DNA of 64,000 bases, from contig JAQSEB010000037.1 in assembly GCA_030063045.1 (NCBI GenBank), forward strand, positions 1,302,001 to 1,366,000. The letters run 5' to 3'. The notes below the pieces were generated by a model. That model was not told the origin of the DNA and ran no database searches. It saw only the letters and a list, made by a program, of their open reading frames with translations. Made by a program: the position numbers and the translations under genes. Below are positions 20,001 through 30,100 of this stretch, piece by piece. Origin of the DNA: Pratylenchus scribneri (lineage: Eukaryota > Nematoda > Chromadorea > Rhabditida > Pratylenchidae). Every line of letters begins with the position of its first letter. Position 1 is the stretch's first letter.

Positions 20001-22049
20001 AATGAGAAATAATTTTTGCCTATTTTATAGACTATTTTAGCAAATATCCCAATTCGAAATGTTGGATATTTCAATTTAAAAAAATTTAACGTTTTACCAA
20101 TCACTAGCATCATACATATATACTTAATTAATTCGATATTGATTATTCTAATTCTAAAGGGATATTTATTATATGAAAATAAAGAGATTTGGTGTAGCTT
20201 TGGGCAAAAATTTTAATTTTTGAACTTTCTTAATCCTTAGATTGCTAAACTTATTTGATTTCAGTATAGTTATAATTGATAATTGGTTAAAGATTCGCCT
20301 TCTAGCAATTTAGGGCATGATGAATAACTTATTCACATTTTTAAATCTTTTTTTTAATGAAAAATTTCAATTTTACCTGTGTTTTTTGTTGATCTTGACG
20401 GATGGAATCGAACATGTCTCTCAACAAAGTGCATTGGGTGGTATCTTTCCAACAGTTGAATGCAACAATATTTGTTATTTGAAATTCATCCCAATTGCGA
20501 ATTGGAAGGTAGGGTGGATAGTCTTGACATTAGGGATTGAAAAATTTTTATAAAGAAAGAAAAGGAACACCTGTACCTTTTTCCAATTCCATATTCACGC
20601 TTTCCGTTTTGGCAACAAAATATGATTTTGATGAGAAAATCCTTTTCGGATTCCGATTCTTCATATATTTCCACACATCATCGGATTTGGCCAAAACAAT
20701 TATTAGGTCATTTGTGGGCGTATCGATGAAACGATTAAAATTGACAAAAGTGACACCAAACTTAAATAAGAAAATTTATTTAAAAATTCCAAATTAATAT
20801 TAAACGGAATAAATTCGTCAATTAGGTCTTAATAAAATGTCAAGATATGATAAAAAATTATGTGAGATTTGTATGTATCTTACTTTCTGCGCCCTAAATT
20901 ACCCTAAAATGGAATTTTTGAAAATTAAAAAAAAATTCGGACGACAATTCTGCAGGATGTGAACATTATTCTAATTGCTAAAATAAGATTAGCCTTTACA
21001 AAAAAATTTTTTTATGCAGAAAATTTTCAATTAACAATTTAGTTAAATAATAGATATTCAAGGTTAATAATTCGATCATAAGAAAGTATTTTGGCTTAAT
21101 AATTACACTTATGTTGCTAAATAACATTCATAAACAAGATTTTCGCCATCCAAATTCCAATTAGATAAAAATATTTTTTATGACTCAATCAGCAGAAGCA
21201 GAATCGACCGACCCTAAATACGACCGTTATTTTTCAACTTAATTAATTTTGAACGAATTTTATAAATCTTAAGTCCTATCTTTTATTATAAATAGAAAAA
21301 ATAATATTTACCCGGCAGTTTTTTTGACTGTAGGCTTCATTAATTAGATGCAATTTTTGTTCCATCCATGTGTAATGCTGCTCCGTAACAATAACAATTG
21401 CCGCAGAATTTCCTTGATATTTAAACATCCTTTCAAATGCTATGGCCAACAATGAATCAGCCAGACGATCCGATTTCCCTTCATGTGAAGACGGGAGCTG
21501 CTTATGGATTAGCATTGATTCTACATGATGAAAGGAAAAGAAACAATTAAATATTTTTAAAATTAATTTATCATTTTCCCCCTATCATAATTTCTTGAAA
21601 TATAGTCTCGATTTTCGTATCTTACAATCATTTGCGAAATACAATAATGTTTGTGTTTTGGGAGATTATTATTATGGCAAACCAAATTTCAATTGTATAA
21701 TTTTTTTCCTAATGGACATAATTGAAATTATGCATTATTAACTTGCTTTTATAATTATCTCCAATCTTGAAATTGCTCACAGAATTTATTTTAAAAAAAT
21801 TGAAACAGATAAAAACACAACCTTCTAGAAGTGTGAACAAAGTCGTTTCAAAATTGGTCAGACAAAATATATTGCTTTGCAGAATTTGTATCCCAACTTC
21901 GGAGAAGACATTTCCAATATAACCAAATTTTCTGGTAATCTAAAATGATGTGAAAATGTTATTATGGGAATAACAAATTATTTTGCCTGTTCGCCAAACT
22001 CAGATTGTAAGTTGGCAAAAACTTCGCTATACTCATTGGGATGCAGATT
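17021..22049 (-). CDS. degenerate DDX3/Vasa-like DEAD-box protein lacking helicase motifs (5' end not found)
   Basis: Eight exons: 22049-21987, 21939-21822, 21520-21312, 20760-20577, 20522-20377, 19256-19082, 17515-17220, 17174-17021. All have recognisable splice sites, and phases match at every junction except 20377/19256, where a small exon is probably missing. Order and wording follow DDX3/Vasa: a Q-motif region (FGYIGNVFSEVG...TLFTLLE), the Walker A region (SHEGKSDRLADSLLAIAFERM where A-TGSGKT is expected), the Ia region (AAIVIVTEQ for PTREL), 'SSVNVGVDCRGSENAK', and the C-terminal core (CYDLLILYVPR... for LVFVETK). Motif V is CDEENLFQFAHS (for TDVAARGLD), then 'QLIINWEVPKTEEIYAKRIPQ' (for VINYDLP...YVHRIGR). 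Catalytic residues are replaced while structural hydrophobics remain and no stop interrupts the exons. It probably acts as an RNA/protein-binding pseudohelicase. Intron 21986-21940 has a GC donor. Stop TAA is at 17023-17021. Confidence 0.7.
18481..18498 (-). ncRNA. SL1 spliced-leader-like 18-mer (possible SL RNA gene fragment)
   Basis: The minus strand reads GGTTTAATTACCCAAGTT, identical to the first 18 of 22 bases of nematode SL1; the usual TGAG end is replaced by GGTC. An AATTTTGG, the wording of the SL RNA Sm site, follows about 27 nt downstream (18454-18447, minus). The following DNA is locally GC-rich. Spacing is shorter than in a standard SL1 RNA and the donor GGTAAA is absent, so this is a diverged or dead SL gene, or a captured leader. 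It lies in an intron of the DEAD-like gene. Confidence 0.4.
18648..18716. repeat. GC-rich stem-loop
   Basis: TTGCCGCCTCCGT (18648-18660) pairs with ACGGAGGCGGCAGCAA (18701-18716) around a 40-nt AT-rich loop. It is exceptionally GC-rich for this window, as structured RNAs often are in AT-rich genomes. No family recognised. Confidence 0.5.
19530..19985. repeat. GC-rich imperfect foldback element in an intron
   Basis: The left arm (GATGAGTTTCGGGC, then AGCCCGGACCGA, near 19590-19624) recurs inverted on the right (TCGGTCCGGGC, then CCCAACTCATC, near 19897-19937). The centre carries the strong hairpin CGGGCCGGGC / GCCCGGCCCG (about 19849-19878). It lies between exons of the DEAD-like gene. No credible ORF; 19498-19734 is an accidental one. 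Confidence 0.55.
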
Positions 22050-22868
22050 CTGTAATATGTTAATTTTATTTTAATTATTTGTTATATTATATCTGTAGAA
22101 TATTGGGAATATTGGATTGATATTTAAATTAGATTTGACCTTATATCCCATTGGCATAATATGTATTTCCCCTCTATATAAGCTTTCCTCATTCCTCCCA
22201 AATCATCTCAGTCTGACCCAGTCTGTTGTTAATTTTATATTGAATTCCCAAATCTATTATTCATTCATTATTATTTATTCATTTTATTTATTGGATAAAA
22301 TATTAATTAAATACATTCGGACATAACAATATCCTTATTAACAATTTTGATCAAACCATCAAAGGAAAATTGAAATCATTATAATTAATTTTTAAAAAGG
22401 AACATAAATTCCGCCCATTTCACAAACTTAATACCATTGTATTTTTAAAACCAGAAACCACATTCTTTTTAGTTGGAGACAGAAGAGATATTAGAAAAAG
22501 ATATGGTAGATTTAGCGATAATTAGTAATTACAACAATTTATAGCAAAAAAACGGTAAATAACCTTATATTGCCGTTTTTGGTCATAATTTTTTATTTTA
22601 TGGTCAATTTTGTTTCGATCATCGATCAATTTATTTGATAGCAAAATATTCTGCCAAAAGAGTAATTAATGGCATATATAAAATTTTATTAATAAGGTGA
22701 AAAGTTGCTGTGATAAGCGCATAATTGGGTGGACTTTTCTACCAACAATCGAAGCTTTAAATAATTCCATAAAAAGATTTTTCGAACAACATAAAATTTT
22801 TTTATTAATTTAAAATTGTTGGTTGAAAGAAAAAATTCTTTGCTAGGTCTTTTTAATTATAGAACATA
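22050..22868. other. no gene recognised; presumed 5' region of the DEAD-like gene
   Basis: About 0.8 kb AT-rich DNA. The exon at 22049 starts with a splice acceptor, so one or more upstream exons of the DEAD-like gene should be here or further right, but I could not identify a start codon with support. A TATATAAG box lies near 22176 on the plus strand. Confidence 0.35.
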
Positions 22869-23240
22869 TTAAATTGCCTTTTTATAAAGCTTGTCGAAGA
22901 GTGATATATAAAAAAGGCTGCAAGTTGTGGCAATTGTCGACCAGTTACCCATCGGCAAAAACGAACAAATCTCTGGCCAACAGGCTTCCAGTGAAATGTT
23001 GATGAAAGGCAGTCGAGTTTGCAAAGCTTTTTTTCGCCAACGTCGAGTGAAATTAATAGAGCAGAATTTGGCAAAATGCTTCAAAAAACGTTGAGGTTTT
23101 CTGATGATTATTTTGTTGTTCATATAATTTCCATCGAATTTCAACCATTTTAAAATGCGATTTTTAATGAAACAAAATTTTTTTGCTGCAAATTTTTCAA
23201 ATGGCAGTTGCAAAAAATGTTGTTGGTGCAATTGTTCCAT
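22869..23240 (-). CDS. small F-box-like protein (123 aa, single exon)
   Basis: The ORF begins MEQLHQQHF and is basic and aromatic in its first 75 residues. It ends with a segment resembling an F-box: SLEACWPEICSFLPMGNW followed by TCSLFYISLFDKLY (about residues 84-119), where F-box proteins show a Pro-Glu-Ile...Phe-Leu-Pro core and a later Cys...Tyr pair. F-box proteins link substrates to SCF ubiquitin ligases through SKP1. The motif is at the C-terminus rather than the usual N-terminal position and there is no substrate-binding domain, so this may be a fragment or an exon of a larger gene. It lies upstream of the DEAD-like gene on the same strand. Assignment is tentative. Confidence 0.4.
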   Translation of the reverse strand: MEQLHQQHFLQLPFEKFAAKKFCFIKNRILKWLKFDGNYMNNKIIIRKPQRFLKHFAKFCSINFTRRWRKKALQTRLPFINISLEACWPEICSFLPMGNWSTIATTCSLFYISLFDKLYKKAI

Positions 23241-24157
23241 TTTGGAAAAATATCATATCGTTAGAGATGAATTGTAGATGTGTGCTCAAAAATGTGATTC
23301 TAGAATAAAACGTTAAATAAAAAGCCATAAAGCATTTATTAATTTAAATTGATCATTTATTAAGTATAGAAAATGTTAAATGATTTAAAATTTTGTGAAA
23401 TTTTTATTGGAAAAGGTAAAATAAAATTAAAATTATTTATGAACATTTAGAAAAAATAAATTTTCCAAAATATATTAGAAAAATGAGAGAATTTTTCGAT
23501 TTTTAGATTATTGAGTCGAGGAAAACAATTGACCCAAATGACGAAAAATGGGAGGCTGAAAGGATTGAGTTAGGCGTTAGATGAGCCATATGTGCACTGC
23601 TGAAAGCAATGTGCATTGTGCAATTCCTCTTTTAAGCAAGCATTCATCGATTGCCTAAGCAAAGGCATTGGCAAAAGTCCAAATGGAGATGGATTTGGAG
23701 TGGAGGAATTTTTTGTAGATTGATTTATAAAATTGGCTTTTGGGGGAAAAATGCTCGGCTGAACTCTGTGACTGAATTCAATGATGGAATTTTTATTATT
23801 ATTTTATGGATTCATTGCAAAAATTCTAACATCCTCCGTATTTTATGCATTTTTCCAATCATTATACAATTTTATGAATTAATTGCAAATGCAAATTAAA
23901 TTGATGGTGGAGAATAGGCAATATCTTTTATGCTTTTTAAAATAAGATTGTCTCATCCCGGGAAAAAAATTTTTTACGAAATTTTTGTAATAATACCTAT
24001 TATTCAATAATGGAAATAATAATTATTACATTTAAAATTGGAGAATTAATTTATAAAAAAAAAATTAAATTGAATTGGATGAGTAATTTATTTAAGATGA
24101 GATTAAAATATGGCAATTGATTTAAATAATCAAAATTAACAAAATAAAAATTCAAAT
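23241..24157. other. no gene; spacer with dispersed repeat copy
   Basis: AT-rich DNA between the F-box-like ORF and the 3' end of the SLC22 gene. Bases 23681-23757 are the second copy of the about 80-bp repeat at 16686-16768. The ORF at 23651-23899 runs through this repeat and is not credible. Confidence 0.5.
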
Positions 24158-27100
24158 TCAAGTGGCCACTGAATCGGAAAGTAATTTGCCATTTTGATCC
24201 GATTGTACCATAGCGGAAGCAGATTTATTCGGAAAATTTGCCAGCAATGGTTTGCCCTTTGTTTCGCTAATGTTAAACTGTGGGAAAAATAAAAATTTAA
24301 AAATATTTATACGGCAAATTATACCTGAAAGAAGAATGCATCGACCAATGCAATGATCATCAATGCCAAATAGGGCAAAAATGTGGCAATATTGGACTGA
24401 AAAATTGAGGTAAATTAAAATTGAATTTCAAAAATTTCCTAACCAAAATAAACATTTGAGGAGCCAAAACAACGCCAATTCGGCAAAACAATTGACCAAA
24501 TGAATAAGCCGTATTGCGTATGCACGTTGGGAATAATTCATTGTTAGCCAGAGAATTGATGATGAAGAGGAGGGGCGACAAACTCAACACAAGGAGAACG
24601 GGTGCCCGAGGGATGAAGGGGAATTGGCGTTGAGAATCTGAAATCAGATTATTATTTTATACATTAGCGGAAAAATAAGAAATAATCTCTTTTCTTTGGA
24701 CTAAATAATTGAGTCTGTTTTAATTCCGCCTGTTTGACTAAGTTTTAATTCCGCCTGTTTGACTAAGTTTTAATTCCGCCTGTTTGACTAAGTTTTAATA
24801 ATTCCGCCTGTTTGACTAAGTTTTAATAATTCCGCCTGTTTGACTAAGTTTTAATAATTCCGCCTGTTTGACTAAGTTTTAATAATTCCGCCTGGTTGAC
24901 TAAGTTTTAATTCCGCCTGTTTGACCAAGTTTTAATTCCGCCTGTTTGACTAAGTTTTAATTCCGCCTGTTTGACCAAGTTTTAATTCCGCCTGTTTGAC
25001 TAAGTTTTAATTCCGCCTGTTTGACCAAGTTTTAATTCCGCCTGTTTGACTAAGTTTTAATTCCGCCTGTTTGACCAAGTTTTAATTCCGCCTGTTTGAC
25101 TAAGTTTTAATTCCGCCTGTTTGACCAAGTTTTAATTCCGCCTGTTTGACTAAGTTTAAATAATTCCGCCTGTTTGACTAAATTTAAATTCCGCCTGTTT
25201 GACTAAGTTTTAATTCCGCCTGTTTGACTAAGTTTTAATAATTCCGCCTGTTTGACTAAGTTTTAATAATTCCGCCTGTTTGACTAAGTTTTAATTCCGC
25301 CTGTTTGACCAAGATTTTAATTCCGCCTGTTTGACTAAGTTTTAATTCCGCCTGTTTGACTAAGTTTTAATAATTCCGCCTGTTTGACTAAGTTTTAATA
25401 ATTCCGCCTGTTTGACTAAGTTTTAATTCCGCCTGTTTGACCAAGATTTTAATTCCGCCTGTTTGACTAAGTTTTAATTCCGCCTGTTTGACTAAGTTTT
25501 AATAATTCCGCCTGTTTGACTAAGTTTTAATTCCGCCTGTTTGACTAAGTTTTAATAATTCCGCCTGTTTGACTAAGTTTTAATAATTCCGCCTGTTTGA
25601 CCAAGATTTTAATTCCGCCTGTTTGACTAAGTTTTAATTCCGCCTGTTTGACCAAGTTTTAATTCCGCCTGTTTGACTAAGTTTTAATTCCGCCTGTTTG
25701 ACCAAGTTTTAATTCCGCCTGTTTGACTAAGTTTTAATTCCGCCTGTTTGACTAAGTTTTAATAATTCCGCCTGTTTGACTAAGTTTTAATAATTCCGCC
25801 TGGTTGACTAAGTTTTAATTCCGCCTGTTTGACTAAGTTTTAATTCCGCCTGTTTGACTAAGTTTAAATAATTCCGCCTGTTTGACTAAATTTAAATTCC
25901 GCCTGTTTGACTAAGTTTTAATTCCGCCTGTTTGACTAAGTTTAAATAATTCCGCCTGTTTGACTAAATTTAAATTCCGCCTGTTTGACTAAGTTTTAAT
26001 TCCGCCTGTTTGACTAAGTTTTAATAATTCCGCCTGTTTGACTAAGTTTTAATTCCGCCTGTTTGACTAAGTTTTAATTCCGCCTGTTTGACTAAGTTTT
26101 AATAATTCCGCCTGTTTGACTAAGTTTTAATTCCGCCTGTTTGACTAAGTTTTAATTCCGCCTGTTTGACCAAGATTTTAATTCCGCCTGTTTGACTAAG
26201 TTTAAATAATTCCGCCTGTTTGACTAAGTTTAAATTTAGCCTCTTTTAATTCCTCCTGTTTTTTATTTCGCCTGCATCTATCGATTTTGATTGTTCAAAT
26301 TTTGAATCCGGATTAAAGATAAATTAATGATGAGCTGGATCACCAAAAAACAAATTTTACGCAAAATATTCACTAACCGAATATGTAAAAAATTGCACAA
26401 ATTGCCATTGCTGCTGCGATCAATATTTCCGCAATAAAATGAACCAATTTACGGCCCAATCGCCGAGTTCGAAATTCGAGGAAAGCCACCAACAAATGGA
26501 GGGCATATCGGCTACATCCCATGAAAATGGCATTCAAATAAATGGAACCGGACAATTTTTCCATATTGAAGAGGAGGGAATAGTCAATGAGGGAATAGAC
26601 GAGGAAACTGCAGGCAATGGCCAATGTGTAGCGGGTGAAACGCAAATTGTAGAATAAATGGAACTGTGAAATTGATAGAAAAATAAACTAATAATTAATT
26701 TTTTGAATAGTAAGTATTTAAATAATAATTGTCAAAAAAAAACGAAAATTTCGAAAATGATTGAAATTGTTGAAAAAATTATAATGGTTCTTTTTTTAAG
26801 ATCCCCAATCTTACATTAGAGCCAATTTATAGATCTCTTTAAAACTCATCAGTTAAGAGTTTGTAGCGGTGTGATCAAAATTGAAACTTAATAAAGCGCT
26901 TTCGGTGCAAATTAATTTAAAATTGGTTTAATTAATATAAGCAAAATTATTCTCAAATGATCCGATTCGTCAAGATCTATCAAATTAATAGTGATTTGAA
27001 GGGTTAAAAATGAACTTTTGAACCAATAATCCTTTCAATATATTTTAAAAAATTTTTAACATTTACACTGTTTTTTTTGACAAATTAAATATTTTCTCTA

Positions 27101-30100
27101 ATTTTTTGCTCTATAGATATGGCCAAAATCCCCCAGCTGAAAATACCATTAGTAACAATTTTAGCCAACTTACATAATTGTATTTCTTCTGCCCTTTTGT
27201 CTGGCTAATTGAATGGCATTCACGTTTGATGACCAAATCGACGTCATTTTCATCACACGGACGTCCTTTTAGGGAAAATATTCAATGAAATAAATGGAAA
27301 GCAACCATCAATGCGATGAATTCGCAAAATTGCCTCCTTTGCCTCGGATATTCTGCCAGCTTGGATTAAATAGCGAGGAGATTCATTCAGAAAAAATAGA
27401 AGTCCAAATGCGGGAATGGCCAAAATTGTAGAAAAACGTTGAAGGGAACGCCAATCACCGGCCAATGCGGCCATCAAAGCAAAAAACACGAAATTCGGAG
27501 CCCTTAACCCGGACTATGAAAAATGGGAAAATTTCTGAGAAATTCCCGAGAAATAAAAAAAATTCTTGAAAACAATCCGCTCTTAGGAGAAAAAGAAATT
27601 CAAAAAAATAATAGAAAAGGTACAGAATCTGGGAAATTTTGCCAAAATAAATTTTTTTTTCAAAAATATTTTTGAACTTTATTTTTCTCCTTATTTTGGG
27701 AATGAGGAGAAAAATAAAGTTCAAAAATATTTTTCGGAAAAAATTTTTTTTTGGAAAAAATTTCCAAAATAATTTACCTTTTGGGAAACATTTTTTTGAC
27801 GAAAAGTGGGAATTATTCCGAAGTTTAGTCCCCAAAAATATTTCTGATAAAATTCTACTTTTTCGCGAAAATTTTTGACGCAAAAAGTGGGAATTATTCC
27901 CAATATTTTTTCAAAAATAATTCTAAAAATTTTTTACTTTTTCGCGAAAATTTTTGACGCAAAAAGTGGGAATTATTCCCGCTATTTTTTCAAAAATAAT
28001 TCTAAAAATTTTTTGCTTTTTCACGAAAATTTTTGACGCAAAAAGTGGGAATTATTCCGAGAATTTTTTCAAAAATAATTCTAAAAATTTTTTGCTTTTT
28101 CACGAATATTTTTGACGCAAAAAGTGGGAATTATTCCGAGAATTTTTTCAAAAATAATTCTAAAAATTTTTTGCTTTTTCACGAATATTTTTGACGCAAA
28201 AAGTGGGAATTATTCCGAAAAATTTCTCCAGGAATTTAACTCAGGATTTAATAGATTTTGGGAAATATTTTTGCACTGTTTTTGGGAAAATTTCCGAGAA
28301 TATGCTCCAAAAATATTCCCAATAGGGGTTAATTTTGAGTATAATTTTTGGTACATTTTCTTAGAAATATTCCGAGAATGTGTACTATTTTCGGAAAAAT
28401 TCTAAAATCTCTTTTAGAATTTTTCCGAAAATATGTACCATTCTCGGAAATTTTCTGTGAAAATGTACCTAAAATTGTTTGTATTAATTCCCTATTGGGA
28501 ATTAATAGTTGGAGCATATTCTCGATTAGGCATTCGAGAATACATTCCAACTTTTTAATTTTATTCATTGATGTAAATTTAAATAATGATGACAAAGAAT
28601 ATTGTTTTGAAATTAATGTGATATCATTTATTTGTATCTTATTTTTTGGCCATTTTTTCATTGTTTCTTAACTTGATAAATATTGTTTTTTTAATTTTTA
28701 TTAATTATGCCGAAAATTTCCAGTTTGAAATTTTAAGATACAAATAATTAAACAAAAAAAAATTACGTAACAATCCCAGAAAGATAAAATTCATCCAATT
28801 ATTCCAACAAGTTCATCCAATTTGTCCAGTCCGTTCGACCAAATTCGTCAATTAATCATGATCAAATATGCCCTTTGGAAATACGGCCATTTGTTGTTCC
28901 AAATGTCCATCACAATATTGAACCATCAAGCCTTTGCAAGCAACTCGTTGAAAATCGATATTTCCAAGCTAAAAATAAATTTTTATTATTTTTGTTAATT
29001 TTCCCTATAAACCTACTTCGCCAAGTTCTTTTGAGACCATATAGCAATCAGGGGTTAAAAGTTCACAATTTTCATTGCCCGTCCAAGAATCCAAATTTTC
29101 ACATTTTTCAACTTTGTAAATGTGTTCGGCTAAAACCAGCTTGATATTTCCATCATCTTTCTGGGAAAAAAAATTAATAAAAGAAAAGTAAAAAATTAAC
29201 GAACGCTTTGCACATAGATGATTGAATCAAAAATGTTCATGGTAAAGACCATTGTTTCATACATATATCGATCTTTGTTTTGAACCAATTGATAATTTTG
29301 CACAAAACTCAATCACAAATGATGTCGAAGATCAGTACTAAGTAAAAAAATTATTTTTTTACTAATTTTCTTTGTTTGTTCTGGATTACAATTCCTTAAA
29401 TTTGATCAAATGATCAAAATTTGAATCATTTTATATTTTTATTTCTAATTTACTATTTTGAATGCTTGAAAAAAACCTTGAGATCGAAGTCCAGAATATT
29501 ATGTTGATCATCAGTTCATCTTGAAGCTGTGATTCACTATAAAAGGTAAATATTATTTTCTATCAGAAATCATCGATCACTTGAAAAAACCTAGAGTTCG
29601 AAGTTCAGAGCATTATGTTGATCATCAGTTCATCATGGGAAGGCTGTGATTCACTAGAAAAAATGGTCATTATTTTCTATAAGAAATCGTCGATCAAAAA
29701 TTTTTACGTATTATTCTACACTCATTTTGCTTAAAATTACAAAATGGAAACTTTTCAATAAAAAATAAACTTATACAATATTTTCCATTGTAAAATATTA
29801 TTTTATGAAAAATACTTAATAATTTTAAGTAACCTGTTAATATTGAGAAGTCATTTCTTCATCCTCCATTTTGATCTGATCATCCATTAGATCATCAGTA
29901 TGGTTCCCTTCTATTAGTCATTTCATCCTCATCCATTTCATTTCGTATTATAAATTTTATATTAACTAAGATTTAGAAATGGATAATTATAACCTGGTCC
30001 TCACTAGAACATTTCCATCCATCTGGTACCGAACATACATATTGAATTGATCTCCATTGGTTCGAACATGATCATTTTTTATTCCAACATTTTTTAATTT

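Noticed and set aside
24713..26275. CRISPR-like array
   Set aside because: Units are head-to-tail with no unique spacers, and the DNA is from a nematode; it is a satellite.
26439..26657. Plus-strand ORF at the SLC22 exon 8
   Set aside because: Shadow of the transporter exon on the minus strand.
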